Source: Acerihabitans sp047324305
Lineage (GTDB): Bacteria; Pseudomonadota; Gammaproteobacteria; Enterobacterales; Enterobacteriaceae
DNA: 64,000 nucleotides
Direction of reading: 5' to 3'
Assembly: GCF_047324305.1 (NCBI RefSeq)
Contig: NZ_CP178740.1
Coordinates: forward strand, 3,038,001-3,102,000
Positions 52,025 to 61,078 of the stretch are shown here, in pieces. Below the pieces are notes generated by a model. That model did not search any database. It was not told the DNA's origin and saw only the letters and a list, made by a program, of their open reading frames with translations. Positions within the stretch are counted from its first letter, which is position 1, and each line of letters begins with the position of its first letter. The position numbers and the translations under genes are program-made.

Positions 52025-53662
52025 ATGACAACAAATTATATTTTTGTAACCGGCGGGGTCGTTTCCTCATTGGGTAAAGGCATTGCCGCGGCCTCCCTGG
52101 CGGCTATTCTCGAAGCCCGGGGACTCAACGTTACCATCATGAAGCTGGACCCCTACATCAATGTGGATCCGGGTACCATGAGCCCTATCCAGCACGGCGA
52201 AGTGTTTGTCACCGAGGACGGAGCGGAAACCGATCTGGATCTGGGTCACTACGAGCGCTTTATCCGCACCAAAATGTCGCGTCGTAATAATTTCACCACC
52301 GGCCGCATTTACTCCGACGTGCTGCGCAAAGAGCGCCGTGGCGATTATCTCGGCGCCACCATCCAGGTCATTCCGCATATCACCAACAATATCAAGGAAC
52401 GCATCCTTGAAGGCGGCGAAGGCCACGACGTGGTGCTGGTGGAAATCGGCGGCACCGTGGGCGATATCGAATCCCTGCCGTTCCTCGAGGCCATCCGCCA
52501 GATGGCGGTGGACGTGGGCCGCGAACACACCATCTACATGCACCTCACCCTGGTGCCCTATATGGCCGCGTCGGGCGAGGTGAAAACCAAGCCGACCCAG
52601 CATTCGGTCAAGGAACTGCTTTCCATCGGCATCCAGCCGGACGTGCTGATTTGCCGTTCCGATCGCTCGGTACCCAATAACGAGCGGGCTAAAATCGCTT
52701 TATTCTGCAATGTGCCGGAAAAAGCGGTAATTTCCCTGAAAGATGTTGATTCCATTTATAAAATCCCGGCCCTCTTGAAATCCCAAGGCCTGGACGATTA
52801 TATTTGTAAACGATTCAGCCTGAACTGTCCCGAGGCTAACCTGTCTGAATGGGAACAGGTGGTGTACGAGGAAGCCAACCCGGGCGGCGAAGTCACCATC
52901 GGCATGGTCGGTAAATATGTCGAACTGCCGGACGCGTATAAATCGGTTATCGAGGCGCTGAAGCACGCCGGGCTGAAAAACCGCCTGACGGTGAATATCA
53001 AGCTTATCGATTCGCAGGATGTGGAAACCCGCGGCGTGGAGATCCTGAAAAACCTCGATGCCATCCTGATTCCCGGCGGTTTCGGTTATCGCGGCGTCGA
53101 AGGCAAGATCCTGACCGCGCAGTACGCGCGTGAAAAGAAAATTCCCTACCTGGGCATCTGCCTGGGGTTGCAGGTGGCGTTAATCGAATTTGCCCGGCAC
53201 GTGGCGGGCATGGAAAACGCAAACTCCACCGAATTTGTGCCAGACTGTAAGTACCCGGTGGTCGCGTTGATTACCGAGTGGCGCGACGAAAACGGCGTCG
53301 TGGAAACGCGCACCGAGCAAAGCGATCTGGGCGGCACCATGCGCCTGGGCAGCCAGGCTTGCCAGTTAACCGACGGCAGCCTGGTGCGCAGCATGTACGG
53401 CGAGCAGACCATCGTCGAGCGTCACCGCCACCGCTATGAAGTCAATAATATGCTGTTAAAGCCGATCGAAGCCGCCGGCCTGCGCGTTGCGGGGCTGTCG
53501 GGGGATAACCGCCTGGTGGAGATTATCGAATACCCGGATCATCCGTGGTTCGTGGCGTGCCAGTTCCATCCCGAGTTTACCTCGACGCCCCGTGACGGCC
53601 ATCCGTTGTTCACCGGCTTCGTCAAGGCGGCCGGCGAGTACCAGAAGCGTCAGCTGAAATAA
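52025..53662 (+). CDS. pyrG: CTP synthase
   Basis: Converts UTP to CTP with glutamine as nitrogen donor. The 545 residues equal E. coli PyrG. The N-terminal amidoligase (about 1-266) opens with T-G-G-V-V-S-S-L-G-K-G-I-A-A-A-S. The C-terminal glutaminase has the nucleophile in L-G-I-C-L-G-L-Q and the His-Glu pair in F-H-P-E-F. eno follows 86 bp later, the usual pyrG-eno pair. Confidence 0.98.
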   Translation: MTTNYIFVTGGVVSSLGKGIAAASLAAILEARGLNVTIMKLDPYINVDPGTMSPIQHGEVFVTEDGAETDLDLGHYERFIRTKMSRRNNFTTGRIYSDVLRKERRGDYLGATIQVIPHITNNIKERILEGGEGHDVVLVEIGGTVGDIESLPFLEAIRQMAVDVGREHTIYMHLTLVPYMAASGEVKTKPTQHSVKELLSIGIQPDVLICRSDRSVPNNERAKIALFCNVPEKAVISLKDVDSIYKIPALLKSQGLDDYICKRFSLNCPEANLSEWEQVVYEEANPGGEVTIGMVGKYVELPDAYKSVIEALKHAGLKNRLTVNIKLIDSQDVETRGVEILKNLDAILIPGGFGYRGVEGKILTAQYAREKKIPYLGICLGLQVALIEFARHVAGMENANSTEFVPDCKYPVVALITEWRDENGVVETRTEQSDLGGTMRLGSQACQLTDGSLVRSMYGEQTIVERHRHRYEVNNMLLKPIEAAGLRVAGLSGDNRLVEIIEYPDHPWFVACQFHPEFTSTPRDGHPLFTGFVKAAGEYQKRQLK

Positions 53663-53748
53663 ATTTGAACAGGCGGGCGGCGCGCGGTCAGGGTATCGCG
53701 GGCGGGTCGTCAGGAATTTTGTTTTAACTTGTACTGAGGAAATACTAA

Positions 53749-55050
<1,302 letters not shown>

Positions 55051-55133
55051 TTGCCCATTCCCGACTCAGTGCGTCGTTTGCCGGCATGCTGACAGGAAAT
55101 GCGGATGATGTTTTTATCACTTTTCGCATCTTC

Positions 55134-55164
55134 AAAAGCCCCATCGTAAAGATGGGGCTTTTTC
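55134..55164 (+). terminator. Intrinsic terminator of eno (possibly bidirectional)
   Basis: AGCCCCATC (55137-55145), loop GTAAA, GATGGGGCT (55151-55159), then TTTTC. Four A residues lie before the stem, so it could also end transcription from the minus-strand gene at 55183. Confidence 0.9.
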
Positions 55165-55182
55165 TTGTCGTTTAATAGGGAT

Positions 55183-55977
55183 TCAGCCGAAATCCACATC
55201 TAGCGCCTGATAGACGGCATAGTATGTGTCAGTAGTTAGCCATAATAAAAGAATGACATGGTAACCGCTTTTATTCCATGGTAGTGGAATAAGCATGTTA
55301 TCTTTTGGTTTTAATGCCGCCGCGTGCTGCCAGTAGGGGGTTTGCGGGTTCAGCATTTCCCAGAACGGCACCGGTTCAAACTGGTCGCGAGAATAAGGCC
55401 ATCGTTGCGACCAATCATCCTTGGTGATAAACGCCCGATAGCCCCTGGTGGCGCGCAGGACGTAATATAACCATTCTACATATAATTCCTGACCGCGGTT
55501 TACCCTGATCCTGGGCCAGGTAAAGGGAATGCCTAAATAGAAAGTCATATCCTGGTCGTCCAAAGACACCAGGCCCCGCCTATCCTGGTGACCACCGCTA
55601 AGGATGTAAAAGTCAGAGGGTGGCGTTGAGCTTTCTACATCATCCTGAAATGGTTGGCGAACAGGCCCCGGGAACCGGTCGGGAAAATTTTTGCCCCCGG
55701 TTATGGCTTCGGCAAACCAGACTTCAAGATATCCCTGATTGGCAAGAAACTGGGCACGTGAGGGTGGGACCGTCAAGCGGCCAAGGCGGGCCCCATAATC
55801 AACGTTTGATTCGCCGGAACATAGCGGGCACTCGGCGCGCTGGATTTTATCTCGCTGACAATGGGCATAGGGTGGGTTAAAGAGACGATGGCCATTACCG
55901 ATATGATTCACCCTATAAAAACATTTAATATTTGAATTTTTTTTAGGTGGGTCAACTGTTTTTGCTTTATGGTACAT
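55183..55977 (-). CDS. AA10-like protein lacking the histidine brace (copy 1)
   Basis: The ATG at 55977 has GGAGA 7 nt upstream and gives 264 residues; an open frame to 56001 adds eight. Residues 1-64 are an extension with Cys19, Cys40, Cys50 and Cys53; H39-C40 and C-x-x-C (50-53) could bind metal. The core (65-264) aligns with chitin-binding type 4/AA10 proteins, for example N-K-S-G-Y-H-V-I-L-L-L-W and the end Y-Q-A-L-D-V-D-F-G. At the first brace position Leu65 stands in A-R-L-G-R-L where copy 5 has A-R-H-G-R-V. At the second, Arg175 stands in L-R-A-T-R-G-Y-R-A-F. There is no signal peptide and no core cysteine. Copper monooxygenase activity of the usual kind is therefore not expected. A carbohydrate- or protein-binding role is inference. 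Confidence 0.85.
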   Translation of the reverse strand: MYHKAKTVDPPKKNSNIKCFYRVNHIGNGHRLFNPPYAHCQRDKIQRAECPLCSGESNVDYGARLGRLTVPPSRAQFLANQGYLEVWFAEAITGGKNFPDRFPGPVRQPFQDDVESSTPPSDFYILSGGHQDRRGLVSLDDQDMTFYLGIPFTWPRIRVNRGQELYVEWLYYVLRATRGYRAFITKDDWSQRWPYSRDQFEPVPFWEMLNPQTPYWQHAAALKPKDNMLIPLPWNKSGYHVILLLWLTTDTYYAVYQALDVDFG

Positions 55978-56167
55978 AAGCGTCTCCAGATTTACTCGCA
56001 ACGGAAAATCTTATTATTAGTGTAAGCGTCAGCGAAATGAATGATCTTTACATTAAGTTGAAAAACCTGATAGCAAAAATTTCTATAGTTATCTGTATAA
56101 TTAATTTACTTTTATATGTATGATTAAACCCGGTAATTGTTTTTAAATTGCAGGGCTTATTTCCATG

Positions 56168-56983
56168 TTAATATACAGTGTTTGAATCAATATCAATATC
56201 GAAAGCCTGATAAACGGCATCTTCAAAATCAGCTATAAGCCATAATAAGACGATGACATGATGCCCTGTTTTATTGAAGGGAATGGGAATTGAATGATGC
56301 GTTCTTGGTTGTAACTGCGCCGGGAACTGCCAAAAGGGGAACTCTTGGTTAATATTCTCCCAAAACGGACGCAGCTCCAACTGAGCTCGCGTAATACGGG
56401 CATTGGGATTCCAGTCGTCGCGGGTAATAAACGCCCGATAGCCTCTGGTGAGCCGTCGCCTATCGTAAAGCCATTCTATGTTTAATATCTGACCGGCGCT
56501 CAACCGTATCCTGGGCCATTGACGAATAGCGAACAAGGTGAAGATGGCGATTTGATTATCGGTAAAATTAACTGCACTAATCTCCCCACTTTGGCCGCCA
56601 CTGAGAATAAAGCCATCCTCGGGCGGAGTTGCACTCCAGACATCATCCTGGAAAGGCCAAAAAACAGCTCCGCCATTGAGATCTGGGAAATTTTTTCCGC
56701 CGGTTGCTGTATTGACTTGCAGGGGGCTAAGCCTGCCTAAATCGACCAGGGTTTGCGCACGCGAAGCCGGAGTAACGATAGGCAAGGGTGGCACTGGCGT
56801 ATCGTCGACGGTCGAGTTTATACAACAGCCTCTGTTGTTATGGCGAATATTATTGGACTGATCCCAATAAGGTGATAAAGAATAACCATCGCGCCAGTTA
56901 CAACTGTTGCGATAGTCCCTTGAGTAATTGTCGTTAGGATTAACTTTCGATAAATGATCTTTAAGGGTATAATTTTTATTCAT
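56168..56983 (-). CDS. AA10-like protein lacking the histidine brace (copy 2)
   Basis: 271 residues with AGGAGT before the ATG. The N-terminal extension (1-63) is rich in Asn, Asp, Ser and Tyr and contains all three cysteines (28, 53, 54). The core starts at P-P-L-P-I-V-T-P-A-S-R-A-Q. The first brace position is Pro66 and even the following Gly-Arg pair is lost. The second is Arg177 in R-R-L-T-R-G-Y-R-A-F. G-G-K-N-F-P, W-P-R-I-R-L and F-N-K-T-G-H-H-V-I-V-L-L-W are kept. It is the only copy with a tail beyond the final D-I-D (D-S-N-T-V-Y). There is no secretion signal. It is the most diverged copy at the first brace region. Confidence 0.85.
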   Translation of the reverse strand: MNKNYTLKDHLSKVNPNDNYSRDYRNSCNWRDGYSLSPYWDQSNNIRHNNRGCCINSTVDDTPVPPLPIVTPASRAQTLVDLGRLSPLQVNTATGGKNFPDLNGGAVFWPFQDDVWSATPPEDGFILSGGQSGEISAVNFTDNQIAIFTLFAIRQWPRIRLSAGQILNIEWLYDRRRLTRGYRAFITRDDWNPNARITRAQLELRPFWENINQEFPFWQFPAQLQPRTHHSIPIPFNKTGHHVIVLLWLIADFEDAVYQAFDIDIDSNTVY

Positions 56984-57188
56984 GATTTACTCCTGATAAA
57001 GCGGAACCGGTATAAATATATGTTGTTTTGATATTTAAGAATTTTGCTGCCAGTTTAAATATCATCGAATAGACAGTGAACAAAATCTTTTAAAAATATG
57101 GGATATAACAGGGTCAATGAGCAAAAGTTCCGGCCCAGCTATAGGCAGATATGTCCGCAGCTGGACCTTTGTTCCAGTAATGGATAAC

Positions 57189-57914
57189 CTAACCGAAATC
57201 GACGTCAAACGCCTGATAGATAGCAATAGGCTGATTGGCTACCAGCCAGAGTAAAATAATGACATGATGACCCCTTTTGTTAAAGGGGAGCACTAAAGGC
57301 AACGTTATTCGAGGTTGTAAATCGCCTAGGTGCTCCTGCCAGGGAACTCCCTGATTGAGCGTATTGAAGAACGGAACGGGCTCCAGCTGATTACGCGCAA
57401 TGCGAACTCTGGAATCCCAATTATCACGTGTGATAAACGCGCGATACCCCCTGGTGACTCTGGGTATGGTGTTCACCCACTGAATGGTCAAGGATTGCGC
57501 TGGGTTAACCCGTAATCTGGGCCATTGGTTGAAATTGCCGCCAGTCAGGCCACGTAATTCCTCATCTGTGGCATTGACGATATCGCGTGCGTCCCCATTA
57601 CCGCCGCTGACGATCCGTCCATCAGGCGGGGGATTTGAACTTTCTATATCTGTGTGGAAAGGGAAAAGTACCGGGCCGGCAAATAAGTCAGGGAAATTTT
57701 TGCCCCCGGTCATTTCATCAACCAGGAACGGTGGTAAATACCCATTATTGAGCATAATCACCGCGCGCGAAGCCGGTGATACCACGCGACCGCTTTGCGG
57801 ATCGATTGGCTCGTAAAAAGGGTAGGGAGGAGGATAGCCATAATTCTGCCGGTAATCTCCACCCTGACAGTGATCAGGCCGGTAGGGAAGTTGATTATTG
57901 TCTATATAACTCAT
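57189..57914 (-). CDS. AA10-like protein lacking the histidine brace (copy 3)
   Basis: The shortest copy, 241 residues, AAGGAA before the ATG. The 40-residue extension is Tyr/Pro/Gln-rich with a single Cys16. It closely resembles copy 4 (M-S-x-I-D-x-N-Q at the start, Y-P-F-Y-x-P-x-D-P and G-R-V-V-S-P-A-S-R-A), so these two are probably the most recent duplicates. Ser41 is at the first brace position and Arg152 at the second (P-R-V-T-R-G-Y-R-A-F). The core ends I-Y-Q-A-F-D-V-D-F-G. It lies 53 bp downstream of copy 4, close enough for co-transcription. Confidence 0.85.
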   Translation of the reverse strand: MSYIDNNQLPYRPDHCQGGDYRQNYGYPPPYPFYEPIDPQSGRVVSPASRAVIMLNNGYLPPFLVDEMTGGKNFPDLFAGPVLFPFHTDIESSNPPPDGRIVSGGNGDARDIVNATDEELRGLTGGNFNQWPRLRVNPAQSLTIQWVNTIPRVTRGYRAFITRDNWDSRVRIARNQLEPVPFFNTLNQGVPWQEHLGDLQPRITLPLVLPFNKRGHHVIILLWLVANQPIAIYQAFDVDFG

Positions 57915-57967
57915 GATGGGTTCCTTGTTATCAGGTAATTGGGGGAAAATGTAATAAGCCGGTTACA

Positions 57968-58756
57968 TTAGCCAAAATCAACATCAAATGCCTGATAAAA
58001 GGCAAAGGGTTGATCGGCAACGAGCCAAAGCAATAGGATGACGTGATGGCCTCGTTTGTTAAAAGGTAACGACATATCAAATGTTAAACGTGGCGGTAGA
58101 CTACCCTGATGAGCAAACCAGGGGCTCGCCTGATTTATTTCATCAAAGAATGGGGCGGGTTCAATCTGCGCTCGCGTTAAGCGAACATTTTGCACCCAGT
58201 TATCTCTGGTAATAAAAGCACGGTAACCACGAGTAATTCGAGGGGCATCTATCAGCCATTGGATGCGCAATACCTCAGCGGGATTTACACGCAGTCTTGG
58301 CCATTCCGTAAACTGAGGGCGAAAATTAGAAAATTCCGCATCGGTGAAATTAATTCTACCGCGCTGATCAAGATGACCGCCACTAAGTATAAAATTATCC
58401 GGGGGAGGCGTTGCGCTTTCAACATCCTCCTGAAACGGAAAGGGTACTTGCCCACCAAATAAGTTGGGAAAATTTTTGCCACCGGTGGTTTGATTTACCG
58501 TAAAGAATTCCAAGCCGTTCACATTCAGAAGAATTTGGGCGCGTGAAGCCGGCGACACTACGCGACCGGTTAGCGGGTCGAGCGGCTGGTAAAAAGGGTA
58601 GGGCTCCGGATAAATACCGCCACAGGGCGGTTTGACGGGATAAGGATGAGGCGGCTGTTGCGGACAGTCAGGGCGGTAATTTTCAACCGAATTGTGATCG
58701 GCGTTGCGATAGGCATCAGGGCGATTGGGATCTTGATTATAATCTATATGGCTCAT
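57968..58756 (-). CDS. AA10-like protein lacking the histidine brace (copy 4)
   Basis: 262 residues, AGGAG before the ATG. The extension (1-62) is Pro/Tyr-rich (Q-Q-P-P-H-P-Y-P-V-K-P-P) with Cys31 and Cys45. Thr63 replaces the first brace histidine (L-T-G-R-V-V-S-P-A-S-R-A-Q) and Arg173 the second (P-R-I-T-R-G-Y-R-A-F). The core retains the aromatic and C-terminal AA10 features (W-P-R-L-R-V, N-K-R-G-H-H-V-I-L-L-L-W, F-Y-Q-A-F-D-V-D-F-G). It has no signal peptide. The 433-bp gap upstream carries a remnant of another copy and presumably this gene's promoter. Confidence 0.85.
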   Translation of the reverse strand: MSHIDYNQDPNRPDAYRNADHNSVENYRPDCPQQPPHPYPVKPPCGGIYPEPYPFYQPLDPLTGRVVSPASRAQILLNVNGLEFFTVNQTTGGKNFPNLFGGQVPFPFQEDVESATPPPDNFILSGGHLDQRGRINFTDAEFSNFRPQFTEWPRLRVNPAEVLRIQWLIDAPRITRGYRAFITRDNWVQNVRLTRAQIEPAPFFDEINQASPWFAHQGSLPPRLTFDMSLPFNKRGHHVILLLWLVADQPFAFYQAFDVDFG

Positions 58757-59189
58757 AGTTAACTCCTGAAATGAAAAGTAATATATTTAGAAATAGTAGG
58801 GCCGTACCATTTTCAAAATTATTACACGGTCATTGTGATTGACGGTTCATGATTAATATGTGATTGCAATCATGAATGTTTTTTGTTGCCAAATGCCTTT
58901 TATGCTTGATAACCCTCTCGGCTCAACATTGGAATGAGCGTAAATAACGTTAATCCCGCGCCCGGTTGATATAGACGGCGGCAGGACATAATTTCGTTGC
59001 GCATTTAATTTGATTAATATCCACATCAAAGGCCTGATAAAAGCCATTATCAATATCCATACGCGGTCGGTTTGGGATTATAGCCTGTATAATTAATTGC
59101 AGAGTTGCTGCGATCCTGGTGCTGATCTGATTGGTAATATTAATATGCCGCCGCAGCGCCATCGGCCAGCGGCGGAGTGTTTATTTGGC
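58757..59189. other. Gap between copies 4 and 5 with remnant sequence
   Basis: 433 bp without an intact gene. The 3' end of a lost paralogue lies at about 59013-59051. The rest is A+T rich and I recognise nothing else in it. Confidence 0.6.
59013..59051 (-). pseudogene. Remnant of a sixth AA10-like copy (C-terminal end only)
   Basis: The minus strand encodes D-N-G-F-Y-Q-A-F-D-V-D-I-N, nearly identical to the C-terminus of copy 5 (N-G-F-Y-Q-G-F-D-V-D-I-G), but reads on past the normal stop position. None of the upstream core motifs are present in the preceding codons, so most of the gene has been deleted. Confidence 0.7.
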
Positions 59190-60044
59190 TTAACCTATAT
59201 CCACATCAAAACCCTGATAGAATCCGTTCGGCGAATCGGCAGTTACCCACACCATGACAATAATGTGATGACCTCTTTTGTTAAACGGTATCGGGGCGCT
59301 ATGAAAAACCCGCGGGATCAACTGGTCACGAAAATTATTGAAGGGAACCAGCGGACTGATATCCTCATAGAAGGGTCTTGATTCGAGCTGCTCGCGGGTA
59401 ATACGCTGATTGGGGTTCCAGCCGTCACGGGTGATAAACCAGCGATAGCCCCGGGTGACATGCGCCTGTTGATAAAACCATTCCACATTAAATCGCTGGC
59501 CCGGCGCTACCCGTAGCCTGGGCCAGCCGGCAAACCGGGGCGCCAGTTGGTTTAGCTCGGCATCGGTAAAATTGACCCTATTACGGTTACCGGTCCTGCC
59601 GCCGCTGATGATAAAGCCATCAGGCGGCGGCGCGGCGCCCCAGGCATCGGTTTGAAACGGTGGGGGAGGTGTTCCGCCTGTGGTGGCGGGAAAGTTTTTG
59701 CCCCCTTCCATTTCATTGGCTTCCCAGGCCGCCAACAAACCCTCATTGACCAGAAACTGGGCGCGTGATGGCGGGTTTATCACGCGTCCGTGGCGCGCCT
59801 CGACTTCCCGGTAATAGTTTTTATCAATGTAGCTGTAACAGTTATCGCGCGGGAAATCCTGCTGGCAAAGCGGAGGCGGATAGTCATGACAGCCGCTTCC
59901 TCCCCGGTGAGGGACGTGGCCGCCGTGCCCATAATGATGGGGATCCCGGTAACCGTCCTCATTCCGAGGGTAATTGGCGTAGTCATTCTCATGCTCGCGT
60001 TGATCAGGATAATTATCTGGTCTTTCGTTATCATAAGTGCCCAT
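59190..60044 (-). CDS. AA10-like protein keeping both brace histidines (copy 5)
   Basis: 284 residues, AGGAG before the ATG. The extension (1-84) is rich in Asp, Asn, Tyr, Pro and His (Y-G-H-G-G-H-V-P-H-R-G-G) with Cys52, Cys60 and Cys69. The core begins at A-R-H85-G-R-V-I-N-P-P-S-R-A, like the mature start H-G-Y-V-x-S-P-A-S-R-A of Serratia CBP21. His195 in A-H-V-T-R-G-Y-R-W-F-I-T aligns with the second brace histidine (A-R-H-S-T-T-S-W-R-Y-F-I-T). The aromatic axial residue is Phe275 (G-F-Y-Q-G-F-D). In real AA10 enzymes the first histidine is the free N-terminus after signal cleavage; here it is internal and no signal exists. It follows Arg84, so trypsin-like cleavage would expose it. Activity is inference. 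Confidence 0.87.
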   Translation of the reverse strand: MGTYDNERPDNYPDQREHENDYANYPRNEDGYRDPHHYGHGGHVPHRGGSGCHDYPPPLCQQDFPRDNCYSYIDKNYYREVEARHGRVINPPSRAQFLVNEGLLAAWEANEMEGGKNFPATTGGTPPPPFQTDAWGAAPPPDGFIISGGRTGNRNRVNFTDAELNQLAPRFAGWPRLRVAPGQRFNVEWFYQQAHVTRGYRWFITRDGWNPNQRITREQLESRPFYEDISPLVPFNNFRDQLIPRVFHSAPIPFNKRGHHIIVMVWVTADSPNGFYQGFDVDIG

Positions 60045-60240
60045 ATCTGGCTCCTGTTAGGTCTCAAAAAGAAAAGCGGAATGGCATCCGCGGACTTACC
60101 TCTGATACAGGGCAGTATCGTTGAACGCGCGCGAGCGGGGTGTGATGACGCCGGGGAATGGTTTTTATTGCCAGTTGCCTTTTGTGGGGGTAACGCGGCA
60201 GTGAGGAAACATTAGGTATTGTGCCGCCGGCAAGAGAAAT

Positions 60241-60269
60241 TTGGTCTGCTTCAGCTAAAATGTAATAAT
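60241..60269 (+). promoter_or_regulatory. Weak promoter candidate for queE
   Basis: TTGGTC (60241-60246), 17 bp, AATAAT (60264-60269), 38 bp before the queE ATG. Only the -10 is good. Confidence 0.35.
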
Positions 60270-60306
60270 CACCGCCCTTATAGCTAGGCAATTAATCGAG
60301 AACATC

Positions 60307-60978
60307 ATGCAGTACCCGCTTAACGAGATTTTCCAGACGCTTCAGGGCGAAGGCTATTTTACCGGCGTGCCGGCGATATTTATCCGCCTGCAGGGTTGCC
60401 CTGTGGGCTGCAGCTGGTGCGATACCAAACATACCTGGGAAATGGACCCGCTTCGGGAGGCCCCTCTGGGGGACATTACGTTAAAAACCGCCGACAGCGA
60501 CCGCTGGGCCACGGTTACGCCGGAGGAACTGCTGGCGATGATTGAACAACAGGGCTATACCGCGCGGCATGTGGTGATTACCGGCGGCGAGCCGTGCATC
60601 CACGACCTGTATACGCTGACGCAGGTGCTGGAACAGCAGGGGTTCAGCTGCCAGATTGAAACCAGCGGTACCCACGAGGTGCGTTGCACCAGCCAGACCT
60701 GGGTAACGGTGTCGCCTAAAGTGGGCATGCGCGGCGGTATGGCGATTCTGCCCCAGGCGCTGGAACGCGCCGATGAGATTAAACATCCGGTGGCGCGGGA
60801 GCGGGATATCGAACAGCTTGATGCGCTGCTGGCCACACTTGAAGACGATAAACCGCGTATTATCGCCCTGCAGCCCGTCAGCCGGCAGGACGCCGCCACG
60901 AAATTGTGCATCGCCACCTGCATCGCCCGCAACTGGCGCCTGTCCATGCAAACCCACAAATACCTGAATATCGCCTGA
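60307..60978 (+). CDS. queE: 7-carboxy-7-deazaguanine synthase
   Basis: Radical-SAM enzyme of queuosine biosynthesis that contracts 6-carboxytetrahydropterin to 7-carboxy-7-deazaguanine. The 223 residues equal E. coli QueE. The cluster cysteines are Cys31, Cys35 and Cys38 in G-C-P-V-G-C-S-W-C-D-T-K-H-T-W, and the SAM-binding G-G-E-P motif is in V-I-T-G-G-E-P-C. It is convergent with queD, which makes its substrate. In E. coli QueE also inhibits division under stress; whether this one does cannot be told. Confidence 0.96.
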   Translation: MQYPLNEIFQTLQGEGYFTGVPAIFIRLQGCPVGCSWCDTKHTWEMDPLREAPLGDITLKTADSDRWATVTPEELLAMIEQQGYTARHVVITGGEPCIHDLYTLTQVLEQQGFSCQIETSGTHEVRCTSQTWVTVSPKVGMRGGMAILPQALERADEIKHPVARERDIEQLDALLATLEDDKPRIIALQPVSRQDAATKLCIATCIARNWRLSMQTHKYLNIA

Positions 60979-61078
60979 TCCGGTGAAACGACAGGCCCGG
61001 GCCGGCACCGCCGGGGGCTAAGCCGTTATCCGGCGCGCCGCCGATAGCGCGACTTTGCCAGGCGGATGCCGGAGCCTG

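Larger units (their letters stand above)
55183..60044 (-). repeat. Tandem array of AA10-LPMO-like paralogues (five genes, one remnant)
   Basis: Five consecutive minus-strand genes share one core: P-x-S-R-A-Q, G-G-K-N-F-P, P-F-x-x-D, S-G-G, W-P-R-(L/I)-R, T-R-G-Y-R-(A/W)-F-I-T, N-K-x-G-x-H and Y-Q-x-x-D-(V/I)-D. Each has its own strong Shine-Dalgarno and gaps of 53 to 433 bp. The array sits between the eno terminator and queE, where E. coli has nothing comparable. Gaps are A+T rich relative to the chromosome around them, suggesting horizontal acquisition followed by duplication. Confidence 0.85.

Noticed and set aside
58853..59053. Small minus-strand frame in the gap between AA10-like copies 4 and 5
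   Set aside because: It reads the remnant and adjacent A+T-rich sequence in another frame; no ribosome site and no similarity.
55183..60044. Repeated structure considered as CRISPR or a transposon array
   Set aside because: The repetition is at protein level over whole genes of 240-285 codons; there are no short direct repeats with spacers, no transposase and no terminal inverted repeats.
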